Position numbers and translations under genes: made by a program
The notes under the pieces: model-generated
What the model saw: the letters and a program-made list of their open reading frames with translations, nothing else
Database searches by the model: none
What the model was told of the DNA's origin: nothing
Shown: in pieces, positions 1-9,201 of the stretch
Layout of the letters: every line of letters starts with the position of its first letter
Numbering within the stretch: the first letter of the stretch is position 1
Origin: Thioclava arctica
GTDB taxonomy: Bacteria > Pseudomonadota > Alphaproteobacteria > Rhodobacterales > Rhodobacteraceae
DNA: 64,000 nt
Assembly (NCBI RefSeq): GCF_040892615.1
Contig: NZ_JBFRYC010000003.1
Span: forward strand, 372,001 to 436,000
Reading direction: 5' to 3'

Positions 1-461
1 GCCTTGCCCACGAAACGGGTCAGGCGCTGCGTGCCGCCGATCCCGGCGATGACGCCAAGGTTGATTTCGGGCTGGCCGAATTTTGCGCTTTCCGAACAGA
101 TGATGAAATCGCACATCAGTGCCAATTCGCACCCACCGCCAAGCGCATAGCCCGACACTGCTGCGATGATGGGTTTGCGGGTGCGCGTGATCGCCTCGGC
201 TTCGGGGCCGAAGTAGTCTGTTGTGAACATGTCCACAAAGCTCTTCTCCGACATCTCTTTAATGTCGGCACCGGCGGCAAACGCCTTTTCCGAACCGGTG
301 ATGACGATGCAACGCACTTTGTCATTTTCATCCGCCGATTTCAGCGCATCGACCAACTCGCCCAGCAATTGAGCGTTGAGCGCATTAAGAGCGTCGGGGC
401 GATTGAGTCGGATCAGGGCGATATAATCCTCGATCTCGACGATCAGGGTCTGGTAGGCCAT
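1..461 (-). CDS. Enoyl-CoA hydratase/isomerase (crotonase family), 3' end outside window
   Basis: The leftward reading frame begins with an ATG at 459-461 (MAYQTLIVEIEDYIALIRL) and stays open to the window edge, giving about 153 residues of a protein that is usually about 258. The crotonase signature is clear: EKAFAAGADIKEM, which contributes half of the oxyanion hole, and later SGYALGGGCELAL. Crotonases of this type hydrate 2-enoyl-CoA in fatty-acid beta-oxidation in the cytoplasm. The gene lies about 90 bases downstream of mutM on the same strand, a spacing that allows but does not prove co-transcription. The substrate chain length cannot be read from the sequence. Confidence 0.9.
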   Translation of the reverse strand, partial: MAYQTLIVEIEDYIALIRLNRPDALNALNAQLLGELVDALKSADENDKVRCIVITGSEKAFAAGADIKEMSEKSFVDMFTTDYFGPEAEAITRTRKPIIAAVSGYALGGGCELALMCDFIICSESAKFGQPEINLGVIAGIGGTQRLTRFVGK

Positions 462-548
462 GCGGTCTTGCCTTTCCTTAACTTTGAACGGGAGTCCTAT
501 CAGGTGAGAAGGGCAGATCAAGCACCTTGTTCCGCCCTGTGCGCTGCG

Positions 549-1394
549 TCACTTTTGGCATGTCGGGCAGAAAAACGTGGAACGCCCTGCTTGTACTATG
601 CGCCGGATCGTTGTGCCACAGGCGGTGCAGGGCGCGTCTTCGCGGTCATAGACGTGAAAACTGTGTTGAAAATATCCCAATTCGCCGTCGGCTTGACGAT
701 GATCGCGCAGGCTCGATCCGCCTGCCGCGATCGCCTCGGACAGCACCTCGCGAATGATCGGCACGAGACTGGCGATGCGTTTCGTGGCAATCCGTTTGGC
801 TTGGCGACGCGGGTCAATTTTCGCGCGATGGAGCACCTCGCAGACATAGATATTGCCAAGGCCCGCGACGACATGCTGATCCAGAAGCGCGGATTTGATC
901 GGTGTGGCCCGGCGTTTGAGCGCCTCAATCAGATAATCTTCGTGAAAATCATTGCCGAAGGGTTCGGGGCCAAGCCCTGCCAGCAACCAATGCGCCGCCT
1001 CGCGATCGGTGCGCACCAGATCCATCGCGCCAAACCGACGCGCATCGTTAAAGGTCACGCGCGCGCCACCTTCCATATGCAACACCACATGATCGTGTTT
1101 CAGCGGCGCGGGGTGGTCGAGATGAAACTCTCCCAGCATCACGCCCGACACCATCATCCGCCCTGACATACCCAGATGAATCAGCAGGCTTTCCCCGCTA
1201 TCCAGGTCAGCAAGGATATATTTAGAGCGTCGCCGCAGCCGCTCGACCTTCGTGCCCGTCAGGCGTTCTGCCATGCGTTCGGGCAGGGGCCAGCGCAGAT
1301 CGGGGCGGTTCACCTGTGCCCGCGCGATGCGCACTCCTTCCATCGCCGGGGCAAGGCCGCGTCGTACCGTCTCGACCTCGGGCAGTTCGGGCAT
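549..1394 (-). CDS. mutM: Formamidopyrimidine-DNA glycosylase MutM/Fpg
   Basis: This bifunctional DNA repair enzyme removes oxidised purines such as 8-oxoguanine and nicks the abasic site. The protein is 281 residues, normal for the family. I chose the ATG at 1394 rather than the one 18 bases upstream because the mature enzyme must begin PELPEVE: after Met removal Pro2 is the Schiff-base nucleophile and Glu3 is catalytic. The C-terminus holds the expected zinc finger, with CTACGT near residue 246 and CPTCQK at the very end. The gene is divergent from ubiE with about 90 bases between starts. Confidence 0.97.
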   Translation of the reverse strand: MPELPEVETVRRGLAPAMEGVRIARAQVNRPDLRWPLPERMAERLTGTKVERLRRRSKYILADLDSGESLLIHLGMSGRMMVSGVMLGEFHLDHPAPLKHDHVVLHMEGGARVTFNDARRFGAMDLVRTDREAAHWLLAGLGPEPFGNDFHEDYLIEALKRRATPIKSALLDQHVVAGLGNIYVCEVLHRAKIDPRRQAKRIATKRIASLVPIIREVLSEAIAAGGSSLRDHRQADGELGYFQHSFHVYDREDAPCTACGTTIRRIVQAGRSTFFCPTCQK

Positions 1395-1483
1395 TGATCT
1401 CTCCTGTCGCATTGTAATGGCCGGATCGGCCCCTATAAGAAGGGGGAGAATTTTCGATCGGCAAGGTCCTGAAGGCGATAACC

Positions 1484-2236
1484 ATGACTGCAGACAGTTC
1501 CAAGACCACGCATTTCGGCTATCAGACCGTGAATGAAGACGCTAAGGCCGGGATGGTCCATGGCGTGTTCTCTCGCGTTGCCTCGAAGTATGACATCATG
1601 AACGACCTGATGAGTATGGGCATTCACCGTGTCTGGAAAGACGCGATGATGGATTGGCTTGCGCCGCGCCCCGGTCAGCGGCTGCTGGATGTTGCCGGCG
1701 GCACGGGGGATGTGGCGTTTCGCTTTCTCAAGCGCGCGGGACAGGCGCATGCGACCGTGTGCGACATGACCGAGCCGATGCTGATCGAAGGGCGCAAACG
1801 CGCCGAGGCCGAGAGCATGGCCGACAGCCTTGATTGGGTGGTGGGCGATGCGATGGCGCTGCCCTTTGCGGATAAAAGCTTTGATGTCTACACGATCTCG
1901 TTTGGCATTCGGAATGTGACCCGCATCGCCGATGCCCTGTCCGAGGCCTATCGCGTGCTGCGCCCCGGTGGGCGGTTGATGGTGTTGGAATTCAGCCAGA
2001 TCCCGAATGATATGATGCAAAAGGCATATGATCTCTATTCGTTCAATATCATTCCCAAGATGGGTGAAATGGTGGCCGGGGATTGTGACAGCTATCAATA
2101 TCTGGTCGAATCGATCCGCAAGTTCCCCGATCAGCAAAGCTTTGCGACGATGATCCGCGCCGCTGGCTTCGGCAATGTCAGCTATCGCAACCTCTCGCTT
2201 GGAATCGCGGCGCTGCATTCTGGCTGGAAGCTCTGA
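1484..2236 (+). CDS. ubiE: Demethylmenaquinone/ubiquinone C-methyltransferase UbiE
   Basis: A 250-residue SAM-dependent methyltransferase that adds the C-methyl group to the benzoquinone ring in ubiquinone (and menaquinone) synthesis. The SAM-binding motif I, LLDVAGGTGDVAF, is at about residues 64-76. Family signatures YDIMNDLMSMGIHRVWKD near the N-terminus and RVLRPGGRLMVLEFSQ in the middle are also present. The stop codon is followed at once by the ubiB ATG, so the two ubiquinone genes are almost certainly one transcript. Confidence 0.97.
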   Translation: MTADSSKTTHFGYQTVNEDAKAGMVHGVFSRVASKYDIMNDLMSMGIHRVWKDAMMDWLAPRPGQRLLDVAGGTGDVAFRFLKRAGQAHATVCDMTEPMLIEGRKRAEAESMADSLDWVVGDAMALPFADKSFDVYTISFGIRNVTRIADALSEAYRVLRPGGRLMVLEFSQIPNDMMQKAYDLYSFNIIPKMGEMVAGDCDSYQYLVESIRKFPDQQSFATMIRAAGFGNVSYRNLSLGIAALHSGWKL

Positions 2237-3766
2237 ATGCGCGGACCGCATAACATTTGGCGTCTGATCCGCACCGGTGCGACCTTTGTGCGCTCGCGGG
2301 CGATGCATCAGGCGCTTGAGGCGATGGATGCGCCGCCGCGGCTGCGCGCCTTGGCATATGCGATCAGTTGGCCTTTTGCGTGGCTGGGCTACAAGGGCGA
2401 TGAGGCCTTGCCGCCGGTGACGCGGGCGATCACCGCACTGGGCCCCGCCTATATCAAGTTCGGCCAAATTCTTTCGACGCGCCCCGATGTTGTGGGCGAG
2501 GAGTTGGCCGACCAACTGCGTGTTCTTCAAGACAAATTGCCCGCCTTCGACAGTGCGATTGCCAAGCGTATGATTGCCCAAGAGTTGGGCGCCTCGGCGG
2601 ATGAGCTGTTCATGGAGTTTTCAGAACCCGTTGCAGCCGCCTCGATCGCGCAAGTCCATGCCGCGCGGCGCGCCGATACGGGGGAAAAAGTTGCGGTCAA
2701 AGTCTTGCGGCCGGGGATTGAGCGGGCGTTCAGCCGCGATATTGACGCGTTTCATTTTGTCGCGGGGATGATTGAGTTCCTCTCTCCCGCGTCACGTCGT
2801 CTGCGGCCCACTGAGGTTGTCAAACACTTCGAATCGGTTGTCTCTGGAGAGCTGGATTTACGGCTGGAGGCGTCGGCGGCGTCGCAATTCGGGGCCAATA
2901 CCAAGGGCGATGCCGGGTTCAAGGTACCCCAGCCGATTTGGCATCTTTCGGCCAAGCGCGTGATGGTGCTGGACTGGGCCGAGGGGCTGCCGATGGGCGA
3001 TCGGGCCGGGTTGGTTGCCGCAGGACATGACGTGCAGGCGCTGGGCGAACGGGTGTTGCAACTGTTTCTCAGCCATGCGTTGCGCGACGGGTATTTCCAC
3101 GCCGATATGCATCACGGCAATCTCAAGGTTGCGGCGAATGGCGACGTGCTGGCCTATGATTTCGGAATCATGGGACAGATCGATGAATATACCCGCCGGG
3201 TATATGCCGAAATTCTGATGGGCTTTATCCAGCGCGATTATCGTCGTGTGGCCGAGGTCCATTTCGAGGCGGGTTATGTTTCGGCTGATCAAGATGTCGA
3301 GGAATTTGCGTTGGCGCTGCGCGCCGTTGGTGAGCCGATCTTTGGCATGGATGCGGGGCATATCTCGATGGCGCGCCTGCTGGCTTATCTGTTCGAGGTG
3401 ACGGAACGTTTTGGAATGCAGACCCGCACCGAGTTGATCTTGTTGCAGCGCACCATGGTCGTGGTCGAGGGGGTGGCGCGTTCACTCCATCCGAGCATCA
3501 ATATGTGGGACGTGGCCCAGCCCGTGGTCGAGAAATACATTCGCGAAAGTCTTGGCCCGCGCGCGGCGCTGCGCGATCTGCGTCGAACGGTGCATGTCTT
3601 GGCGCGGTTTGGGCCCGAACTCCCCGATCTGATCAAAACGGCGATCCGCAGGCAAAACGAACCGACCTTTGTACCGCTCGCACCCCGCCGTTGGCCCTAT
3701 GTTCTGTTGGGGGCGGCTGCTGTGGTGCTTGTGGTGATCGGTGTGATTCTGGGCGAGCTGCTTTAG
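2237..3766 (+). CDS. ubiB: Ubiquinone biosynthesis ATPase/kinase-like protein UbiB
   Basis: A 509-residue ABC1/ADCK-family atypical kinase needed for ubiquinone synthesis. The family hallmarks are visible: the KFGQ motif (YIKFGQILSTRPD, about residue 73), the alanine-rich loop replacing the P-loop (AAASIAQVHAA, about 133), the catalytic-loop equivalent HADMHHGN (about 288) and DFG (about 308). A hydrophobic C-terminal stretch (about residues 485-506) should anchor it in the membrane. The start ATG directly abuts the ubiE stop. Its 3' end overlaps the convergent flgD by four bases. Confidence 0.96.
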   Translation: MRGPHNIWRLIRTGATFVRSRAMHQALEAMDAPPRLRALAYAISWPFAWLGYKGDEALPPVTRAITALGPAYIKFGQILSTRPDVVGEELADQLRVLQDKLPAFDSAIAKRMIAQELGASADELFMEFSEPVAAASIAQVHAARRADTGEKVAVKVLRPGIERAFSRDIDAFHFVAGMIEFLSPASRRLRPTEVVKHFESVVSGELDLRLEASAASQFGANTKGDAGFKVPQPIWHLSAKRVMVLDWAEGLPMGDRAGLVAAGHDVQALGERVLQLFLSHALRDGYFHADMHHGNLKVAANGDVLAYDFGIMGQIDEYTRRVYAEILMGFIQRDYRRVAEVHFEAGYVSADQDVEEFALALRAVGEPIFGMDAGHISMARLLAYLFEVTERFGMQTRTELILLQRTMVVVEGVARSLHPSINMWDVAQPVVEKYIRESLGPRAALRDLRRTVHVLARFGPELPDLIKTAIRRQNEPTFVPLAPRRWPYVLLGAAAVVLVVIGVILGELL

Positions 3767-4428
3767 CCTTCGCGCAAGGCCTTGACGTCGCTGGTTGAAA
3801 TGACTGTACCGCCTTTCAGGATCAGCTGCGTGCCATCTGTTCCGCCTTGCGCCTCGGTGATGTGGCCGTAGGTTTCCACCGTATTCGTGCCAATCAGCGT
3901 GCCGCTGTTATAGCTTTCGAGGCTGAAGGAATAGACCCCCTCGGGCAGGATGCCGCCAGAGCCATCATTCCCGGTCCATGAGACCTGTTCATTGGTCGGG
4001 GCAATCGCCTCGCGCGCGACGGTGGTCCCGCTGGCATCGCTGACCACTAACACCGTCTGATCTGCGCCGCGAACAGGGGTTGGCGCAAGCGTCACGGGCG
4101 TGCTGCCGTCAAACCAGGCGGGCGCTTCGGCGCGCGCTTCCATCCCGACCCATCCCGCAAGCTCCGATATCCCGGAAGCTCCCATTTGTGCGGCAAGGTT
4201 TTGCAGCAAATCGTTGGTTTTTACCTGTTGCTCGACCCCCGAGAACGTCGCCAACTGGGTCGCGTAATCGGTGCTGTCGACCGGGTTCAGCGGATCTTGG
4301 TTTTGCATTTGCGCTGTGAGCATCGTCAGAAATGTCTGGAAATCTGCACTGATTTCCGTCTTCGAACTTGTGCTCGACTGCGCTGCCGTTGTGGTGGTCG
4401 ATGTGGTGACGGGGGAAATGGTTGTCAT
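3763..4428 (-). CDS. flgD: Flagellar hook capping protein FlgD
   Basis: A 221-residue hook-assembly scaffold exported through the flagellar type III system. The N-terminal FlgD signature is evident: FLTMLTAQMQNQDPLNPVD followed by a threonine/alanine-rich region, with TQLATFSGVEQQ behind it. The second half carries the predicted beta-rich FlgD-Ig/Tudor portion (VSWTGNDGSGGILPEGVYSF). It lies 9 bases downstream of fliK on the same strand, so hook cap and hook-length control are probably co-expressed. The N-terminal 25 residues are almost all Ser/Thr/Ala, typical of disordered flagellar export ends. Confidence 0.95.
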   Translation of the reverse strand: MTTISPVTTSTTTTAAQSSTSSKTEISADFQTFLTMLTAQMQNQDPLNPVDSTDYATQLATFSGVEQQVKTNDLLQNLAAQMGASGISELAGWVGMEARAEAPAWFDGSTPVTLAPTPVRGADQTVLVVSDASGTTVAREAIAPTNEQVSWTGNDGSGGILPEGVYSFSLESYNSGTLIGTNTVETYGHITEAQGGTDGTQLILKGGTVISTSDVKALREG

Positions 4429-4437
4429 GGCTTTCTC

Positions 4438-6510
4438 CTAGATGCGCAGATCAAGCCCAGAGGCATTTTCGGCAAGAGGGGGCATTGGGGGGGGGCGAAC
4501 GGTGGCGGGTGCGTCGGTGTTGCGATTTCCGCGCCCGCTAATCATCTCTGCGCTGGCCTCCGGCTCGGGGTGGCGAGACTGCTGCTGGGGATGATCGCTG
4601 AAGGTAAAGTTTAGCTCACTATAGCCCAAATCGCGCATATCCGCAGCGAGCATGCCGATATTGCGGCGCATCAGATCAAGGGTTTCGGGACGCTCAGCTT
4701 GCACGCTTACCACCATGCCGTGCTCGGACGCATGCAGAACCAGTCGAACACGTCCCAGTTCTTCGGGGGAAAGCGCGATTTCCACAGGTTGATCGGGCAT
4801 CTGTGCAACGGCAATCGCGACCTGGCGGCTGACCGATTGGGCCATGTTCGGCGTCGCAGTCGCGGTGTGTCCGGTTGCCTCGCCGCGCACGGAGGAGCTG
4901 CCTTGGGTCGCGCCCGCTGTGTCGACTGACACATCCCCAGTTGGGTCTAACGCTGCGTCAGTGTCTTGCTCTATTGCTTGCATTTGTTGAACGTGAGCCG
5001 GGTTTATGGTCGCGGCAGGAGCCGTCGGCTGCGCCGCTATCGGAATAGGTTGTGTGGGTGTTGCCACTTTTCGTGCTGTTTCACCGTCATGCGACGAGAG
5101 AGATGTGAGATCGGACGCGGTGTGATCGGAAGATTTGGTTTTGTCGTTCACGAGAGAGGCGGCTTGCGGTCCGCCGGCTATGGCGACCGATTCCGGCTTC
5201 GGAAAAGCGGGGCCGCGTGCGGCGAAATCTTCAGACTTGCTGTTTTCTTTTTGAATAGTGATATCGCCCTTTAACTCCGGCTGAAGAGTTGCCGTTTCAG
5301 CGGTGCCGCTATCACCTATGTATTCTACAGGCTGGTGCATCGGCCTGACATTGGGCGTGATTTGAACCGATTGCCCCAAAGCTTTGGCATCGGCTTGTAA
5401 AGGCAGGACATCGACTTGGTGCTGTCTGGCGGGAGCAGGTATTTGGCTGTTTTGCGTGTTTTCGACATGCGCGAGCGGTGCGCTAGCTGCGTTTGCCAGT
5501 GCTTGGAAAGTCTGACCTAGCGCCGTCACAGCGTACAACGATGTGTCCGTTGATGCGGAACCAGTCGGGCCAGCCTGCAAAGAAGTCGTGACTTTGGTCG
5601 ACTGCACAGTGTCGAGTTTTTGTCGAACGTGGTCTGTCGCATGCAACGCCGCGTTTTGTTCGAAACGGGTACTATTGGCAGACTGATTTTTGCCCCGAGA
5701 GGGTTTTTCGGATACCGGCAGTGCATCCTCTTTTAGGGGCCGATCTGAGGCGTTTGTATTTGGTGCGATACTTTGGCGACTGCGCACTGTGGAGTCATCA
5801 AGACTGTGTCGGATCGGCTGCAACGTTTCCGCGGTATCTTGCGCGATCTGATTTGATTGCGCCGATAATTTGTCCTCTGGAGATGCGGTTTGTGTGGTCA
5901 ACACGGGGGCAGCCGAGGAGTCTCTGCTGGGCATGTTTGTAGCTGTAGGAGGCCAAGCAGCAACTGTGTCCGACACAGGTTGAAAGGCGATATCTGAGGA
6001 CATCGAGTCATGTTCTGACGGTTTCTGTTGAGCGGACGAGGCCGGGTCCGCTTGCATGATTGCGCCATCATTTGCCGCCTGCAGTGACGCAAGATTCGGC
6101 GTGCCCTGGACTATTTGGGTTGGCGCAATGACTTGATCCGAGAGAGTTTCGACCGCAGGAAGATGGGTTGCAAAATTCGCAATCTCGGGCCCAATTTGAA
6201 CATTACTCGGCGGTGTCTTTGTCGTGAGATTCTGCGTTGCACCTACATCGACGCTAAGTGCGTCCTTCAAGGTCGCGTCGGTCAAGACGCTGCCCGATCC
6301 TTGCAGCGCTGTGCGCGTCGCCACATCTGTAGCCACCGCTTTTTGCGTGCGAAGCCCAAAGTCGAGAGAAAACTGCGCTCCAAGCGGATCTGTTTGCATC
6401 CATGCAGCGCCGCCAGCGCGGCCGGAGGCTGAAGATTTCTGGGCGAGCGGGTCAGTCGTGGCAATTGGAATCATGGTTTCAAGACTTTCTGTCTGTGGCT
6501 TGTCCAGCAT
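4438..6510 (-). CDS. fliK: Flagellar hook-length control protein FliK
   Basis: A 690-residue protein. The first 550 or so residues are low-complexity, rich in Ser, Thr, Gln and Ala, consistent with the ruler portion of FliK. The C-terminal Flg_hook domain starts near residue 573 (VEIALSPEELGRVRLVL) and continues through LGYSELNFTF. FliK measures hook length and switches export specificity from hook to filament proteins. The ATG at 6510 gives the longest frame, but no strong ribosome-binding site precedes it; the ATG at 6474 (MIPIATT) is an alternative start. It is divergent from the rod-binding gene at 6584 and immediately upstream of flgD. Confidence 0.9.
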   Translation of the reverse strand: MLDKPQTESLETMIPIATTDPLAQKSSASGRAGGAAWMQTDPLGAQFSLDFGLRTQKAVATDVATRTALQGSGSVLTDATLKDALSVDVGATQNLTTKTPPSNVQIGPEIANFATHLPAVETLSDQVIAPTQIVQGTPNLASLQAANDGAIMQADPASSAQQKPSEHDSMSSDIAFQPVSDTVAAWPPTATNMPSRDSSAAPVLTTQTASPEDKLSAQSNQIAQDTAETLQPIRHSLDDSTVRSRQSIAPNTNASDRPLKEDALPVSEKPSRGKNQSANSTRFEQNAALHATDHVRQKLDTVQSTKVTTSLQAGPTGSASTDTSLYAVTALGQTFQALANAASAPLAHVENTQNSQIPAPARQHQVDVLPLQADAKALGQSVQITPNVRPMHQPVEYIGDSGTAETATLQPELKGDITIQKENSKSEDFAARGPAFPKPESVAIAGGPQAASLVNDKTKSSDHTASDLTSLSSHDGETARKVATPTQPIPIAAQPTAPAATINPAHVQQMQAIEQDTDAALDPTGDVSVDTAGATQGSSSVRGEATGHTATATPNMAQSVSRQVAIAVAQMPDQPVEIALSPEELGRVRLVLHASEHGMVVSVQAERPETLDLMRRNIGMLAADMRDLGYSELNFTFSDHPQQQSRHPEPEASAEMISGRGNRNTDAPATVRPPPMPPLAENASGLDLRI

Positions 6511-6583
6511 GTCAGCAGAGAGTTACCGATTCTTTACCTCGCCATGGCACAGTCAGAAAAATTCGCATCAATTGGAGGGATCC

Positions 6584-6886
6584 ATGACCCCGACACAACC
6601 AATCACGCAACCCGCCCCGCCCCAACCCGCCCCGCCGACACAGCATGAGGCGGAGATGCGAGAGGCGGCGGTCAAGCTTGAGGCGAACTTCTTGGCAGAG
6701 ATGCTCAAACACGCGGGTCTTGGTGACACTGAAGGGGCGTTCAGTGGCGGTGTCGGCGAAGAGCAATTTTCCTCGTTTTTGCGGCAAGAGCAGTCACAGC
6801 TTATGGCTGAAGCTGGCGGAATTGGACTGGCCGAGACGATCTTTGAGGCAATGAAAGCGCGGGAGGCCAAGAATGGCTCAAACTGA
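6584..6886 (+). CDS. Rod-binding protein, FlgJ N-terminal type
   Basis: A 100-residue protein with the Rod-binding (FlgJ N-terminal) fold signature: KLEANFLAEMLKHAGL, a glycine-rich centre and GGIGLAETIFEAM near the end. It lacks the muramidase domain of enterobacterial FlgJ, as is usual in alphaproteobacteria. The frame is open far upstream, but I use the ATG at 6584 because GGAGGGA lies 3 bases ahead of it and the upstream codons lie in the fliK antisense. A proline-rich N-terminal linker (residues 5-18) precedes the domain. Its stop lies inside the next gene. Confidence 0.85.
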   Translation: MTPTQPITQPAPPQPAPPTQHEAEMREAAVKLEANFLAEMLKHAGLGDTEGAFSGGVGEEQFSSFLRQEQSQLMAEAGGIGLAETIFEAMKAREAKNGSN

Positions 6887-7217
6887 AGAGGACAAAACGA
6901 CGGCGCTGATTGATTTGCTGCGCCTTGAACGGGATGCGATTCGTGCCGGTGATTTTTCGGCGCTCATCGAGATCGCGGATCGGAAAGAGGCTCTGATTGC
7001 CGATCTGGCGGGGTCGAGCCCGGCGCGACTGGACGAGCTGCGCGTCATCGCGGCTGACAACCAACGCCTGCTTGCTGCCGCGCTTGAGGGCGTGCGGGCT
7101 GCTCAGCGCCGCCTCAATGCAATCTTGAGTGCGTCTAAAGGGTTCAATGCCTATGATAAATCCGGCCAGGTCAAACCGATCCGACGTGGCGACGGCTCTC
7201 TCGAACATCGTGTATAA
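6873..7217 (+). CDS. FlgN-like flagellar export chaperone
   Basis: A 114-residue, highly helical, charged protein whose sequence (LLRLERDAIRAGDFSALIE, ADRKEALIADLA) fits the FlgN family, which chaperones hook-filament junction proteins FlgK and FlgL. It overlaps the rod-binding gene by 14 bases, which supports translational coupling. FlgN proteins diverge strongly, so the assignment rests on helix pattern, size and position rather than a catalytic motif. The gene is followed by about 215 bases containing a GC-rich hairpin and the fliC leader. Confidence 0.65.
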   Translation: MAQTEEDKTTALIDLLRLERDAIRAGDFSALIEIADRKEALIADLAGSSPARLDELRVIAADNQRLLAAALEGVRAAQRRLNAILSASKGFNAYDKSGQVKPIRRGDGSLEHRV

Positions 7218-7252
7218 GCCATTAAGCATTAAAGAAAACTCTCATGAATTTG

Positions 7253-7272
7253 GGCCGGCCACAGCGCCGGCC
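7253..7272 (+). terminator. GC-rich hairpin, possible weak terminator before fliC
   Basis: A perfect 7-base stem, GGCCGGC at 7253-7259 pairing with GCCGGCC at 7266-7272, with a 6-base loop. It is followed by TTAGCATTTCATT, a poor U-tract. It lies 35 bases after the FlgN-like stop and separates that operon from the flagellin leader. Confidence 0.4.
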
Positions 7273-7432
7273 TTAGCATTTCATTAGGGCAAGCTGTGCA
7301 ATCTAGGACCTGCATCAAATGTGATGGCGCGTCGCAATAAAACGCAGCGCAACGGTCAGAATGACATGAGCGCCGTTTCAAAGAACGGCTTAGAAAATCT
7401 GGCGTAAAGCGCCAAAAAATTAGGAATATGAC

Positions 7433-8737
7433 ATGTCCAGCATTCTGACGAATACCAGCGCAATGGTCGCGCTGCAGACTCTCAAAGGCATCAACTCGGG
7501 TCTGGCGATGACCCAATCGGAAATCTCGACCGGTAAATCGATTTCCTCGGCCAAAGACAACGCCGCTGTTTGGGCGATTTCCAAGGTCATGGAATCTGAT
7601 GTGAAGGGCTTTTCGGGGATCTCTGACAGCTTGGCACTCGGCGAATCGACGGTTGCCGTTGCGCGTCAGGCGTCGGAAACCGTGACCGACCTTTTGACCC
7701 AAATGAAGGGCAAGATCGTCGCGGCCCAAGAAGAGAACGTCGATCGCACCAAGATTCAAACCGATATCCAAGCGCTGACCGATCAAATTAAATCGGTTGT
7801 CGGTGCGGCTCAGTTCAACGGCCTGAACCTGATCGACGGGACGAGCAGTGATTCGATGAACGTCCTTTCGTCGCTTGATCGCGACTCGAGCGGGAACGTA
7901 AACGCCAGCACGATCAACATCGGGCGTCAAAACCTGTCGGTGACCACGCCGGTCACGGCGCAGAACTTTGGTGCGGGAGATCTGGCAGCCGCTGCACCGG
8001 ATTACATTTCGGGCGCTGGTACGACCCAAACCGCGGCAGCCAGCGCGCTGACAGCGCCGGCAACGGTTACGGCAAGCGGTGGCACCGCGACTGTCACCGT
8101 TGGCCAAGTCGCTGCAGGCATCGGTTATGAGATGGCTCTCGACGGTCTGGACATCAAGACAGCAGATGGCAGTACCGCCAACGGATCTCGTACCTTCCAA
8201 TACGTTGCCGGGGATTCCGATGGTACGGCCGATGTTGCTAAGAATTTGCTGAATCAGATCAACTCCTTCTTCGAAGCGGCTACTGATGGCAGCTACACTG
8301 CTGTGCTTGGGGCGACTGACAATCAAATCACGATCACCAACAACTCGGGTACAGATATCGATGTCGGTCTGCGTGCCACGAGTGGCGGGACCGCAGGCAC
8401 CGATGCTGCCTCTGGTGGTTTGGGAACGCTGGCCAATATCGACGTGACTTCGGACGCTGGTGCGACCGCAGCCCTGAGCAATATTGAAACGCTGATCGGC
8501 AAGTCGATTGATGCCGCCTCAGCTTTTGGTTCTGCTGAGGGGCGCATTCAAACCCAGTCCAGCTTCATTTCCAACCTGTCGGATTCGATGAAATCGGGGA
8601 TCGGCGCGCTTGTCGATGCGGATATGGAAGAGGCATCGGCCCGTCTGCAAGCCCTGCAGACCCAGCAACAGCTGGGTATTCAGGCGCTATCGATTGCGAA
8701 CCAGCAGCCACAGAACATCCTGTCGCTGTTCCGCTGA
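7433..8737 (+). CDS. fliC: Flagellin FliC
   Basis: A 434-residue filament subunit. The conserved N-terminal D0/D1 portion (about residues 1-140: SSILTNTSAMVALQTL, EISTGKSISSAKDNAA, AAQFNGLNLIDG) and C-terminal D1/D0 portion (about 340-434, ending NQQPQNILSLFR) enclose a variable Ala/Thr/Gly-rich centre that should be surface exposed. The ATG is preceded by AGGAATATGAC, a modest ribosome-binding site, and a long AT-rich leader. It is followed by a strong terminator, then flaF and flbT, which in alphaproteobacteria modulate flagellin production and secretion. Confidence 0.97.
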   Translation: MSSILTNTSAMVALQTLKGINSGLAMTQSEISTGKSISSAKDNAAVWAISKVMESDVKGFSGISDSLALGESTVAVARQASETVTDLLTQMKGKIVAAQEENVDRTKIQTDIQALTDQIKSVVGAAQFNGLNLIDGTSSDSMNVLSSLDRDSSGNVNASTINIGRQNLSVTTPVTAQNFGAGDLAAAAPDYISGAGTTQTAAASALTAPATVTASGGTATVTVGQVAAGIGYEMALDGLDIKTADGSTANGSRTFQYVAGDSDGTADVAKNLLNQINSFFEAATDGSYTAVLGATDNQITITNNSGTDIDVGLRATSGGTAGTDAASGGLGTLANIDVTSDAGATAALSNIETLIGKSIDAASAFGSAEGRIQTQSSFISNLSDSMKSGIGALVDADMEEASARLQALQTQQQLGIQALSIANQQPQNILSLFR

Positions 8738-8744
8738 TGACATA

Positions 8745-8773
8745 GGGGGGCGCCGAAACTGGCGCCCCCTTTC
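8745..8773 (+). terminator. Rho-independent terminator after fliC
   Basis: GGGGGCGCC pairs with GGCGCCCCC (9 base pairs, loop GAAACT), followed directly by TTT. The hairpin sits 8 bases beyond the flagellin stop and should terminate most fliC messages before flaF. Confidence 0.85.
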
Positions 8774-8823
8774 ACCGCGGAAAAGCCGCGATCTGATGTA
8801 TCCAGTCACAGGAAGGATTTCCC

Positions 8824-9201
8824 GTGTTCGCTACGACTCTGGCCAAAACGGCCTACGCCAATCCCGGACAACCTGTCCGCACCGCGCGTGGCACCGAATT
8901 CGAACTTTTTGCGCGTATCACACGGCGCTTGAAACAGGCCTCCGATGCCAGCAAGGCGCAGTTTCCTGCTCTGGCCGCGGCGGTTTATGACAACCGCAAG
9001 CTGTGGACGGTGCTCGCCTCGGATGTTGCTGACCCTGGCAATAGATTGCCTAGCGACCTGCGCGCGCGACTTTTTTATCTCAATGAGTTCACGCAAGTGC
9101 ATAGCCGCAAGGTTCTTTCCGGCGATGCCTCGGTTGATGTTCTGATTGACATCAATACCGCAATCATGCGCGGTTTGCGCCAAGAAGGAGGCGCAGCATG
9201 A
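8824..9201 (+). CDS. flaF: Flagellar biosynthesis regulator FlaF
   Basis: A 125-residue protein matching FlaF (KTAYANPGQPVRTARGTEFELFARI at the N-terminus, read in two pieces). FlaF is needed for flagellin secretion or filament assembly in alphaproteobacteria and acts opposite to FlbT. The start is GTG at 8824, supported by AGGAAGGA seven bases upstream. Its stop overlaps the flbT start (ATGA), so the pair is translationally coupled. The synteny fliC-flaF-flbT makes the assignment firm. Confidence 0.93.
   Translation: MFATTLAKTAYANPGQPVRTARGTEFELFARITRRLKQASDASKAQFPALAAAVYDNRKLWTVLASDVADPGNRLPSDLRARLFYLNEFTQVHSRKVLSGDASVDVLIDINTAIMRGLRQEGGAA

Noticed and set aside
369..1166. 265-codon plus-strand open frame
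   Set aside because: It is antisense to mutM and the enoyl-CoA hydratase start, and its translation resembles no family.
1433..2581. 382-codon minus-strand open frame
   Set aside because: It is antisense to ubiE and ubiB, both of which carry all their family motifs.
7218..7236. TTAAGCATTAA-type sequence as a CtrA box upstream of fliC
   Set aside because: The spacing between TTAA half-sites is 3 rather than the required 7, and the site is 200 bases from the gene.
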